The position numbers and the translations under genes were made by a program. The notes under the pieces were generated by a model. The model worked only from the letters and a program-made list of their open reading frames with translations, did not search any database and was not told the origin of the DNA. A DNA stretch of 64,000 nt, taken from Candolleomyces eurysporus. Taxonomy: Eukaryota > Basidiomycota > Agaricomycetes > Agaricales > Psathyrellaceae. The stretch spans positions 1 to 64,000 of the forward strand of contig JANBPK010001476.1 in NCBI GenBank assembly GCA_027579435.1, read 5' to 3'. Below, one piece after another: positions 1 to 11,102 of the stretch (positions are counted from its first letter, which is position 1; each line of letters opens with the position of its first letter).

Positions 1-2048
1 GGGGGAGCAGTTACACCCCCTCCCGGTGGTACGGGCGATGGGGGAGCAGTTACACCCCCTCCCGGTGGTACGGGTGATGGAGGATATACGGGCGGTGGTG
101 GCGGTGGTGGAGGAGATACAGTCCCTCCCGGTGGTGCTGATGGGACTGGTGGGGGAGGCTCGACGACTGTGCCAGGTGACGGAGGTAAGATCCTCCTGCT
201 GCAACTGATAGCAGTGGCTGACCCCAAAACACAGGTTCTGCGACGACTTCACCTGGGACCGGAGGCGGCTCGACAACAACTTCGCTAGTTGATGACGATA
301 CGACCGCTGTAACTGGCACCGTTACCACTGGAACTGCTACCAGTAGCTCCCCAACTGATTCCAGTACCATCGGAGGTGACTCCAGCATCAGTGACACTAG
401 CACCCTGTCCGTAAGCTCGAGTTCAAGCACAGGTGAGGGGATGACAGCCTTGTGACAGCAAACTAGCACCACTGACACTAGTACCTACCCGTAGTCTCGA
501 CTCCAAGCATCGGTGAGGGGATGGTAGCCTTGTGAGAAAAAACTATCACCACTGACACTAGTGCCCTAGTAATAGACTCGATTTCAAGCCCAGGTGAGGG
601 GATGACAGCCTTTTGACAACAAACTAGCAACACCGCTGACACTAGGACCCTACCCTTAGTCTCGACTCCAAACCCAGGTGAGGGGATGGCTGCCTTGTGA
701 CAACAGAATAACATCACTGACACCAGCACCCTACCCGTAGATCCGACTCCAAGCATAGGTGAGGGGATGGAAGCCTTGCTGCAACAACAACCGAGACTGA
801 CTAACCGACCGACCGAGGGCCGACTGATCATGATAACCACGACGGATCGGGAGCGAACAGTCGGCCTCAGCATGGTAGTCCTACCCCAGCGCCCACTTGG
901 CCTGGATGCGTTGAAGCTCGGGATCTGGAACGAAGGCATTGCCGCCCGTCCACCACTTTCATCCCACCCCAATATGCTACCGCTGAACCTGCAATGTCCT
1001 ATTTGGCTACCCATACAGGGTGGGCTGGGACAACTACATATGCTGGGAAGGCCTGGGTTCGTGAAACCATCACCGTCCCAATCACAACGGTGTATATTTC
1101 GACTACAACGTGAGGCTTTCGTACTTTCCCTGTTTTCGTTATGCCTTAAAGCGATTTTTAGGATATATGTGGCGGGAGAAGCCCCGCGGACGAGCGAGAT
1201 TCCTTTGACAACAGTCCTACCCGCAGGAACCGTTATAATTAAGGAAGATTTTATGTCTGTGAAAAAGTCTAATTTGGTCCCGATTATTGCAGGCGTCCTC
1301 GGAGGTACGAACAGCCTCATTTCAGGACGATTTCTCAGAACTGAGCTCGCCTTTCTTGAATTGTCCAGGCCTTGCCATCCTCGTGATTATAGGTGTCATC
1401 TTATGTTTCCGGCGACGTCGTCGTAGACGCCTGGAGAATCAAGATGCCTTTCCCCCGATTGCAGTCGCTCAGGATGTCAGGTTCAACGCGACGACTCGCG
1501 TTACAGGAGGTACTGTGTACGGTGCTGACGACGCGACATCGGCATATATGTCCAAAGTACCGATCAGCGAGTACTCTCGTCGACCTTCCGTGAGACAGTA
1601 CGGTTCAGAGAGAGAGTTTGATCAGCAGGCGCCATCTTACCGCGACGCACATTCAAACCGCCCCCTCGATGCCTTTTCTGCTGGATCGTCATCTGTGTAC
1701 GATTCCCCGTCTTATGACGATCACCTCTCAGCGCGTGGTCCTTCCCAAAATCCGTTTGTTGGGCAGCCTTTAAGCCACAGGGAGATTGCAAGGTCTGTGG
1801 TGTCTGAGTGGTCGAAGCCACGGCACCAGTATCCCGCTGAGAAGGTGGTCATGGCCTACGACGAATCCCAGCCAAGGTTTGGAGGGCCATTTGAGGACGG
1901 GAGACGTGCTGTGAAAGCGGAGGATCCTTTCGTTGATAACGCTGGATCTCCTGCGTCTCTTCCACGCTCACTTCCCCCTCCCTCTCGAGGTGTATTCGTT
2001 CATGAAGATGGTGGAAGTGTTCGAAGCTTCGGGATGTCGGGTCGTTAA
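1..2048 (+). CDS. single-pass membrane protein with Gly/Pro/Thr-rich ectodomain, copy A (5' truncated by window)
   Basis: Function unknown; first of two tandem paralogues (the second is at 3625-5755). Proposed exons: <1-184, 235-432, 818-1109, 1162-1304 and 1369-2048; the phases agree at every junction. The protein starts inside Gly/Pro-rich repeats (VTPPPGGTGDGG) and continues through a Thr/Ser-rich stretch to a conserved juxtamembrane block with APTWPGC, ERRHCRP and IPPQYAT. A single TM helix follows (about LVPIIAGVLGG..VIIGVILCF), then a run of Arg as stop-transfer and a cytoplasmic tail of about 200 residues. The tail ends in EDGGSVRSFGMSGR, shared with copy B. The architecture suggests a cell-wall-facing sensor or adhesin-like protein, which is inference. 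The start lies upstream of the window. The 385-nt intron 433-817 is filled by a minisatellite. Confidence 0.72.
389..780 (+). repeat. minisatellite of about 81 bp carrying splice-donor copies
   Basis: The string GGTGAGGGGATG recurs at 432, 512, 593, 677 and 758, giving spacings of 80, 81, 84 and 81 bp. Each unit holds a copy of the 3' end of the preceding exon (ACTGACACTAG..ACCCTACCCGTAG.CTCGACTCCAAGC), a GTGAGG donor and an intron-like part with a branch-like CTGAC followed by ACTAG. In the coding frame most units contain a TGA just after GCCTTG, so they cannot be read straight through. Splicing from 433 to 817 skips the array and keeps phase. Confidence 0.85.
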
Positions 2049-3624
2049 TCCTTCTTTCTTTTCTGCAACTATTTGATCCTTATCTCCTCCTCCTCTTGGG
2101 TCTTTTTTTTCGGTTTATGCTCTTTTGATGGGTTTCCCTTCCTCAAGTTGTTATCTGTGATATGGACCTAGTATGCTCTGTACATGTATAGTAAACGTCT
2201 TCTTGTCCTTGGTATACCGCAGTCAATACAAAATACTCTCGACGACAAGGTGGTTAGATCATCCATGCCATCTCAGAATGGATCTTAATAATTGATGACA
2301 TCTCGTTGGAGGTAGTCATCGCTTTGGCCAAGGCGATGTTCAGGCGGTACGCTTTTTTNGTTCTCCTGGATCCTGCATACCACTATCGATATCATCGAAT
2401 GTCTAGGTGTAATCGATTGCTTATCAGCGGATAACGCTCAAACGACTCACCTAATGTCCAGAGGCTTTCGAGATCAGAGCCCTTCCCGGATCCCCGATAC
2501 TAGTAGATACTACCCAAAGACCGTGCCCATTCCACCCATCAAACCTTATTCACGACATTGGGGGCACGAGGTTGGGCGCTGAGCCCCTAACGGTTCATTG
2601 GTTAATACGGCCGATGTAGGAAAATTCCAAGGGCTCATTGTCAGCGTAAATGAAACCGAAGCTATAGATGGATTAGAGCAATAGTCGATGGCAGCTAGCG
2701 AACTACCAGTGTAACTCAGGTCGGGGAGGAGGAAGTGTAACGCCCGTTGAGTCCAATCGCCTTGGGAATACACAAGGCCAAACACTGACAAGCCGATGCC
2801 AGTGGATCGTCGGCCATGGATTTATTTTCCCTGAGCGCGTACTGCTGTCACGACTTTCGCCTTCGAGAGAAAGCTCTGGGTTCGCTATGAACTTCTAATC
2901 CCAAGTCACATATCGCTCAGAAGACACTCACTACGCCTTGCTCAGAGGCGATCCTGTTGACAAGCGTCTCAAACACTCGATGTCTCCAATGTAAGCAGCC
3001 TATATCACCCTTCCACAAATCCGATAGCTAGAATGAACAAACTTTCATCTAGGTGAAGGATCGAGGACAGCCTCGCTCGACAAATTTCCACGGGGAGGCT
3101 AAACTATATGTACTCGCCCACACATCATTTATTCCAACTCGGACAGCCCCACGCACGGCGATGCCTCGTGAAGTATCTCGCTGATCTCGTTCTCGGCGCC
3201 ACCGCCCACGAAAGTTCTCTGCGGAGAGGGGCGTATTGTCACATTGGACGAAAATGAATTCACCTGTTCATTTATTCACCGTCCATGAACCTAGGCTACT
3301 CTTGCTCGACCGGCCTCATCAAACCCAGGCCTATGGTATCCATTGCCCCACTGCCCCTTGTGGTATTCTACACGAACGTGAATGATGAGAGTTATTTTGA
3401 CTCTCTATTTCTCGTGTACCATCTCGCTTGCACTTTGTGGATCTCAAAAGCAGGCTATGACCCGGACCGTTCTCGAGTCTTGCCATAAGTGAGAGTCTGC
3501 GGGTGGTTTAAGAAACATGAACTGTTGCTCCGGGTCCTAGTTCTTGCCCTATCACTCGAGCTCGTTCATATCCGTACTCCGTTCTTCTCGTGACACCTTG
3601 GGCTTCAACTTCTCGACTTAAAAC
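2049..3624. other. intergenic region between the tandem paralogues
   Basis: No ORF here has convincing coding character or recognisable homology. It contains an N beside a T-run at 2360. It should include the terminator of copy A and the promoter of copy B; I see no clear TATA box next to the start at 3625. Confidence 0.6.
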
Positions 3625-5755
3625 ATGTCTGACACGGATAGCGGAACCGGGGGCGTCCCGCCAGGTGGTGATATCCCTAGCACTGGGGGTGGCGGTGGAG
3701 GAGGAGGAGGAGGGCCTACTGGTGGCGGTGGTGCAGGACCTCCTGGCGGTAGTTCTGGTGGAGGTGGCGACGGTGGAGGAGGAGCAGGTGGGAATAGCAG
3801 TGGTGGTGGTGATAGCGGGGGAGGTGGAGCAGGTGGAGGTGGTTCTACTGGAGGAGGCGCTGGTGGCCCAGGTGGTGCTACTGGAGGAGGCGGCGGTGGT
3901 GGTACAGGTGATTCTACTGGAGGGGGGAGGAGGGGGAGGAGATACGGGCAGCAATGGTGATGGTGGAACCGCGCCAGGCGGCGATGGTAAGCTACTTTTG
4001 TTAATTTTGGCAATTCTGCCTCACCTTCAAGGACAGGCGCCACGACGACGACTACGCCTGGGAACCCAGGCGGTGCCACTGCCCCTCCTGGCGGGACCAC
4101 TCCTCCTGGTGGGACAACAAGGCCTCCCGATGGGACAACAACACCTCCTGGTGGGACAAATACGCCTCCTGGCGGGACAACAACTCCTCCAGGTGGGACA
4201 ACAACTCCTCCAGGTGGGACAACAACTCCTCCAGGTGGGACAACAACTCCTCCAGGTGGGACGACTACTCCTCCTGATGGGACGACTGCTCCTCCTGATG
4301 GTACGACCACTCCTCCNNANGGTACAACCANCCCCTCCCGATGGTACTACCACCCCTCCCCGATAGTACGACCACTCCTCCCAATGGCACAACTGCTCCC
4401 GACAACGCAACCACCCCTCCTGATGGTACGACAACAACAACGACCACAACTGATCCCAGGCCCGACGAGGGGTCGACAACTACCAGCAACCCGAAACCCG
4501 ACGAGGGTACAACGACCACCACCAACGTTAATACTGATGGAGGAACTGGATCAAACGATACACCTCCACACCAGAATGATGGAAACACAGGCGGAGGTAA
4601 CCCCGAAGATAACTCTGGCGGGGGAGGCGGCAGTCCTCAACCAGAGCCCACTTGGCCCGGATGCATCCAAGGTAGGCATATTGAACGAAGGCATTGTCGC
4701 CCCACAAGTACTTGGATCCCTCCTCAATATGCTACCACTGAGCCTGCAATCTCCTACCTGGCTACCCAAACTGGGTGGACCGGTACGACTACGTATGAAG
4801 GGAAGGCCTATGTGCGCACTACCATCACTGTTCCAATGACAACGGTATATCTTTCGACCACGACGTCAGTCTTTTGCAATTCTTATCCTTCTTGTTTGCT
4901 GATATGCTTTTGCTTTGGTAGCATATACGTGACTGGAGAAGCCCCGCGAACCACTGAGATTCCCTTCACCACAGTCCTCCCCGCAGGGACTGTCGTGATT
5001 AGCGAAGATTTGGTGGCTTCAAAGAAGACCACTTCTAACCTAGTCCCGATTCTAGCAGGTGCTCTCGGAGGTACGTGTCCCCATGTTGTGACCATTTCTT
5101 AATACTGAATTCAATTTTCTCGCATTATCCAGGCGCCGTTGTTCTCGTCATAATAATTCTTATCGTATGCCTCACAAGGCGGCGACGTCGTCGTATGCGC
5201 CTGGAGGAACAAGGCACCTTTCCCTCAGTCGGAGTCGAACACAACATCGGGTCCAACACTATGACCGATATCACAGGAGGCACTCCGAGTGTCGTACAAG
5301 TTGCCCGTTCGCCATACGGTGGCAATGATGCCACCTCGGGATTTACGTCTGAAGTACTGCCAAGCGATTTTGAGGACATGCGTAGCCGATCTTCCGACAG
5401 AAAGGAAGATCCAGATAGACGGTTCAATTGGCGAAGGCAATCCTACCGTGACGAAGAGTCAAACCGCCCCTCTGAAACCTTGACTGGCGGATCGCCATCA
5501 GTGTATTCTTCCCCGTCTTATGATGATCGTCCAGCGGGTGGGCCGTCCCCAAATCCCTTTGTTGGGCAACCCCTACGCTACAGGAACACTGAAACGCCTA
5601 CTGTTTCGACGCGTGTTATGGAAGCGGAGGATCCTTTCCTTGATACAGCTGCACCTGCTGCGTCTCCTCCACGCTCACTTTCTCCTCCCTCTCATAATGT
5701 ATTCGTCCATGAAGATGGCGGAAGTGTTCGAAGTTTCGGAATGTCCGGTCGTTAG
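3625..5755 (+). CDS. single-pass membrane protein with Gly-rich and PPGGTTT-repeat ectodomain, copy B
   Basis: Paralogue of the upstream gene. Start ATG at 3625 (MSDTDSGTGG). Proposed exons: 3625-3986, 4037-4864, 4922-5070 and 5133-5755. The N-terminus is almost pure Gly/Ser. It is followed by heptads of the type TPPGGTT, then T/D-rich linkers and the conserved PTWPGC, ERRHCRP and PPQYATTEPA block. The TM helix spans the exon 3/4 junction (LVPILAGALGG / AVVLVIIILIVCL), followed by six or more Arg and a tail ending FGMSGR. There is no obvious N-terminal signal peptide in this model, so the true start or an upstream exon may be missing. The frame slips in a G6 run at about 3922-3927 and again around the Ns at 4317-4332 and the C-run near 4347; these look like sequencing errors in low-complexity DNA. 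Function unknown. Confidence 0.72.
4080..4330 (+). repeat. 21-bp coding repeat (heptapeptide PPGGTTT)
   Basis: Tandem 21-bp units coding for the heptapeptide PPGGTTT lie within exon 2 of copy B. Units are near-identical between about 4174 and 4263 and more diverged on both sides. The array runs into ambiguous bases at 4317-4332, so true copy number and frame are uncertain here. Confidence 0.85.
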
Positions 5756-7776
5756 TCTTTGGTTCCTTTTGGTATATCTTCCAATGCTTTGTCCTCTTCT
5801 TGGTACGGTACTATTCGGATTATGCTCTTATTGGTTCAAAAATCTTTGTTCTCGTTCTTAGCGTAGGCGATATGGCCATTGCTCTACATGTATGAGTTGC
5901 AAAAGTAGCATTCCTTCTCTTGTTACATTTCCGCACGGATGGTTGAACATTGTTAGTGCGAGAAAGTCCTAGCCCAGCAGTTGGCGCGCCACCCAGTAGT
6001 AGAATATGCAAAGCTGCACTCAATCTCGATCTTATTCGATCTTCTCGGTCTGGTATGCGTTGAACAGATTGGTCACATCTTGTTGAGAGTGGAAGGTTAG
6101 CCTCCTGTCCTAACCTCGCGCAATTCCAAATATTGAAGACTGCTGGGAACCGGTGTCTTTGAAGTGGAGGTCAGAGCGGCTAAGCTACTCGCTCTACCAG
6201 AGTTGGTACATGAATCGATCGTGAGGTCGACGAGGGCTAAGTGCCCTGTGAGATACAAACGAGATAGAGCTCAAGTTTGCGTTTCCGGTCTCCCATCGAC
6301 ATGGCAGAAGAATGAAATGCAAAATTCGATCGTTCGCAGAGAGGCATGGGATAGCCTTCGCTCCAAACAAGTGTCTGGTGACGTGCAATTGGATATGGCA
6401 GTAATGTATGTTAGAAGAAAAGTCATTTCCATCAGGAGAACATCTCACCATTTAGACACTGTGCGTAGTCAGTGTTTAATCCTCTCCAGAGCAGGGCTCA
6501 CTGCTGAGCTGGAGTCTCCAATTGCCGCCAGGTACACTTTTCATAATCCAGCGTACATCGGCTCAAAATGGGGATTCGGTGTGAGCTCGGAATCTTCGTG
6601 ATGCCGTCCTCTTGAGAGAGGCATGATGTAAGAAGCGGCTTGGCTTACTAGGAAGCTGACCCATAGATTGAGGCTGTATCAAAATCAAAATCAGTTTGAG
6701 CGATAGTCATCTCACAAGGGCTGCATTAACGATGGGCGTGGACGAAACAAACCGAGATATTCCCGACATTACACCTTGATATCTTCCCAACCATCGCTGT
6801 GCCCATCGGAGATAATAACGAGGCATTAAACACATCGCATGTACCGATACGCTTTGCTTAGACTCTGTTCTTGGCGATAGGTCTCGGGTGCGGTTTCACA
6901 ATCAATTGTATCCCAAAGTTGGTGATCGAATTCCTCAAGTAGGAAGTATCTTGGAGGCCTTAGGTGAGCCCGAGCAGCCACCTATTTCAAAAGCTGGATA
7001 TCGGCATCGTACGTACTGACATGATAACGTTAGAATCTCATGAAAAAAAAGGGATCAGTTTCACAAACCCACTTACGAATCCTTTCAATAATAATCATTG
7101 CCTTTCGGACTGTTTCGGACAGACAATAGTTTCCAAGCATCAGGCAACAACTGGCAGGTGAACTAATCCTACCGTCCTAGTGCTGGGTACCGTACAGCCC
7201 GATACGGACTAACGGCGGGGCAAACGGCGACAAACCATATGGGTAAATCGAACCGACTTTCTGACACCTGCGATTCTTCGAGAATCACCGTCGATCGCGG
7301 TAAGAAGTGGGCTTCTCAAGTCCGCGACACATCTAGAGGTTATCGCTCTCCCTCAATAGCTCAGGGCAAGCGACAAGCGAGGGCAGCAGTTGAGGCAGGG
7401 ACTATAGGCCCTACACGAAGATCTTTGTCTCGACGAATCTGTCAAACGTGTGGCGTTTACGTGACGGATGGCCGGCGAGGAGACGCCAGCATTCTCAGCT
7501 TAAACGCGAAAGGTCATGTCGCCGTGGGGTTATCGAGAATGGGGCTCAACATATCTGCAATTATCAAGCTAGTTAGGTAAATCACTGCCCGTACTAACGT
7601 TATTTACCTGCCCCTCCTAACGTTCCATCGAGTTCGGGGCCTCGTCGAGCTTGAACAAACAAGACAAGACAGCTTCGTCTGGGGGTATAAAGAGTCTCTT
7701 GGTTGGGCTCCAAATTCTATAGTTCAAACAATTTTGCACCTACCAAGTGTCACACAACCAATCTTCTCTTCTAGCC
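5756..7776. other. intergenic, with one doubtful 113-codon ORF
   Basis: About 2 kb without a recognisable gene. The ATG-started ORF at 7239-7580 (+) would give a basic 113-residue protein with one CQTCG pair but no family resemblance; I treat it as doubtful. The right end holds the cerato-platanin promoter. Confidence 0.5.
7686..7691 (+). promoter_or_regulatory. TATA box of the cerato-platanin gene
   Basis: TATAAA, about 90 bp upstream of the ATG at 7777, followed by a pyrimidine/CA-rich leader. Spacing fits a transcript start about 30 bp downstream and a leader of about 60 nt. A clear TATA box fits a strongly expressed secreted protein. Confidence 0.6.
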
Positions 7777-8253
7777 ATGTTCAAGCTCACTGCTCTCACT
7801 ATTGTCACTGTCCTCACCACTCTTCTGGCAGGCTCTACCAACGCCGCCAGTCTCTCCTCCCGTGGCCCTCCTCTCATCGCCAACATCGTCTACGACGATA
7901 GCCTCTGTGTTGCAACCCGCAGCCTCAACACCGTCTCCTGCTCCACAGGAGCCAACGGCCTGATCACCAAGGGCTATTCCACCCTTTCCTCTCTGCCAAG
8001 CTTCCCCGCTGTCGGAGGCTTCCCCGGCGTTGGGTTCAATTCCACCAATTGCGGTGGCTGCTACGAAGTTTGGTACTCCGGAACCGGAAGGTCTGAATAC
8101 TTCACCGCGGTCACGGATAGCGGTCTCCCCAACCAAGCCGTGCTGTGCACCAGCAAGTTCCTCGAGTTGACCGGTTTCGACCGCAACAACATCCCAGCCA
8201 ACGTGGAGGTTGAAATCCGGTCTGTCCCAGCTCTTGACTGTGGTTTCAACTAG
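7777..8253 (+). CDS. cerato-platanin family secreted protein
   Basis: Single-exon gene for a 158-residue protein. Residues 1-24 form a signal peptide (FKLTALTIVTVLTTLLAG, cleavage near TNA). The mature part shows the cerato-platanin signature: YDDSL near its start, then VSCSTGANGLITKGY, LPSFPAVGG and FNSTNCGGCYEVWY, with CGFN at the C-terminus. Family members are small cell-wall-associated or secreted proteins with an expansin-like double-psi barrel that bind chitin oligomers and can trigger plant defence. This copy has six cysteines rather than the usual four; the extra pair is in SLCVAT and AVLCTS. The ATG at 7777 is chosen because the signal peptide starts there; the upstream in-frame codons lack an ATG. 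Confidence 0.93.
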   Translation: MFKLTALTIVTVLTTLLAGSTNAASLSSRGPPLIANIVYDDSLCVATRSLNTVSCSTGANGLITKGYSTLSSLPSFPAVGGFPGVGFNSTNCGGCYEVWYSGTGRSEYFTAVTDSGLPNQAVLCTSKFLELTGFDRNNIPANVEVEIRSVPALDCGFN

Positions 8254-11102
8254 AGAGATTAGCACGCTCTCAGCCGCTAATGGGTGAGTGAATTTGTGGT
8301 TCCGGCGTATGGAGATCGACTCACCTTTCTTTTTACCAGGCATAACTCCATTCTTTCAAACTCCTCGACTGTCCCTTTGAGTATGTCAGTTATTAGTGCC
8401 TCCGTTTTCAGACTGAGTAGACTGCTGTATTAGTTATATGATTAGTTTTTTTAATCGTCATTTTACATTAGTCTATGCATCTTGCTAAGGCAGCTTTTCT
8501 GAGGGCTTCAATTTTGTTATCTGAAGATAGCAGGTAATGGACAGATAGTTTGCATGCACACAAGGCAGAAGCTCAGAGGAAAAGCTCGAAGCGAAGGTTT
8601 TACGGGCAACAGCCGTCATGCTTTTTTGGTCAGCCAGGATCACCGTGATCTCAGAATGCGAGATTGAGATGAACTGCATCTCCCAAATAGATAGGAGTCT
8701 TGCGACGCGACGAGCGAATCTCGATACCCGTAGAACTAGGGGAAGGATGCACTCAGGTCACCACAGGCGCTGCAGGTTCGTTAGAGCGTGGGCAGTTATC
8801 AGTTCTGCACTTTTATGTAGAGACATACCGTGGAAGAACCTGCGATCGCCACTTTAATGTTGGACACTGCAAGAAGGCGGTGGTCCCACAGACCGTGAAA
8901 TATTGCGGCAATGCGACAGACTGATTGACTTTCGCAGTTCACTCCATGCTGTGACCGGTTGGCACAGCCACGATAAACAGGTCTTTGTTTCTTCTCTTTG
9001 TCTCCTTCACGATGCTTCATGAGTCCCGAGATATTACAGCTAATATTTCTGGTGGAAATGTAGTCAATACTCAAAGGAAATACAGGCCAATGACTTCATC
9101 GTACTTCCGGCAAAAACAAACCCGCCGTAAGACCACAAAAGTCAATTTGTAGTCACAATCCCGGACCTTCTTCACGGTTTGCGAGACGCCCTCCTTTCTT
9201 ACGGTGAACCTGATCGCAATTCTCTGCTGCTATATTACTCCATCTTAGGCTTTTTAGCTCCTTCCTCTCCTATCATCGAACGCTCGACCAACGTCACATA
9301 TATGTTTTTCCGCCTGCATAATTTCAATCTGGTCAAGCTGGCTCTGCGAAAGTTTCCTCATTACTCTCTCCGTGTGAGCAAGAACCTATACGACCCTGGG
9401 GAATATCACGCACGGCCCTTTGACGAGTACAGACTCGAGCCATGATATCCCTGGTTGCGAATATACCCAAACCCATGCCGTTGTCCTTTTGCTTAACGAC
9501 GATTTTGCTGGGGGTTACGGGTCAATTGGGCCACGATTCTTTCGGGCTCACACCAACGGCGAAGTACCGCACCCTAATGGAAGTGTTGGTGAGCCGTGTA
9601 CTTATGGCCGCCATGGGTCGTCATTCTGATCAATGTGAATAGGCAGGATATGTTGTGGCAGCAAGATCTGGAGCATCCAAGTGAGGGGAGGTCTCGGGTA
9701 AGTGAGCCGGTGTAGCCATCTGGCAAGCGATATACCCTCTTCCTTCGAGATTGTTCGGGATCGAAGTCATGGGACAACCACACGTTAGGCTGCGAGAAGT
9801 TTTGGGGCTGACGGGACTAATATTGCGACTTACGTGCTTCTTGCTTGATGCCCGTGAAAAAGGCTGCCTGAAGATAGCAGCGCCTTTGCAATGTGTTTAA
9901 CGTGAGTGACACAACTTTGGAATCTGACGGAATTTCGATGTACCTTTCACTTTTTTTTGGAGGTCCACTCCCTTCTCCCTTTCCCATCAAAGAAGCGAGT
10001 CGCTCCGACAAGAAAGACTACATATTCAGTTTCGACGAACTTTGCTTGTCTTCTGCTGCAAAGACATGCGTTCGCACCCAGCCAGCCTCGGAATCGTCCC
10101 TACCGGTATCTCGAGAAGGAGATAAACTGGCGCTCGACTTCCTCGATCCTTGAATGAACTTGACAGCCCAGGAGCCATTAGCATGATTAGTCTTGCCTGC
10201 CTGAGCCAACAATTCCAAAGTGCCTCGGACCAAGCCAAGCGCTTTCTGGGGATGGAGACCTTAGGCGCGACAGTGGTTTCATCAACAGCCCAAGCTACCG
10301 CCAAACCATACATCGTTCATTGTCCTCCCCTATGCATATCTGATTAGGTACTCACTCTGAATCAGCTGCGTCCGATATCTCGAACCGTGTTTTCGACCCG
10401 TCTACGTTCACCTTGCGGTGTCCTACACTGAAGAAACTCAAACCTGGGTCCCAATCTATTTCTAGGTGCACCGTGTTTTGGTTACCCGTACCCGTATACC
10501 GGACTGGAGCGTCCAAACCATTGTATCAAACAGAAGTTCTATCAGAATGAGTAGTAAGTTGCCAACGTTCAAAGAAGCCTACCATATTGCCTTTCAAGCT
10601 GCATCGAGGCTTTAGATCTTTTCAATTGTGTTCCCGCTATCTCCACTCCGAGCTATCCGGTGGATGCGAGTTTGGTCCCCTGGACATTGGCGGGTGGGAG
10701 TCGACAAGACAAAGTGCTATTTAACTTAGCTATATAGATGCTAGTAAGATATTGACTTTGCTCTGTATGCTACAGCTTTTCTGACTTGTTGAGTGTTAAG
10801 TTCTTTTCAAAAGAGCATAATCTTCGCGAACTCAAAGTGATGTTGGGCGCTAGAGAGGACCCGCCCAGGGAGGTCATCACGGACCTCATGAGACGCCATC
10901 ATCCTCGAGCGCAGTAGATGTGGAGCTCCACTCGTCCATTCCGTGATTGAGTCTGGCTTGGAGCGTGCTGTGAAGCATAGAAGAGATGATACTGGATGCT
11001 CTGCCGGTTCTGCTTTCATAAAGATCGCTGGGCGTTCTCAGGAAAAACTCTATTTAAGCAATGGTACCATGGACAGATCGTTCCACAGCCACATCCCTTA
11101 CA
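8254..11102. other. intergenic, no gene seen
   Basis: About 2.8 kb. Only short ORFs on both strands, without family resemblance, consistent codon use or plausible splice-linked partners. No repeats or mobile-element ends recognised by eye. Confidence 0.5.

Noticed and set aside
478..1320. 280-codon minus-strand frame over copy A
   Set aside because: Runs through the minisatellite and known introns of the plus-strand gene; repeats within it are those of the minisatellite.
3618..4310. 230-codon Pro/Val-rich open frame opposite copy B
   Set aside because: Reverse complement of Gly/Pro/Thr repeats has no stops by composition; no independent evidence of coding.
7239..7580. 113-codon ORF upstream of the cerato-platanin gene
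   Set aside because: Has an ATG but no recognisable family, domain or signal; kept only as a remark on the intergenic region.
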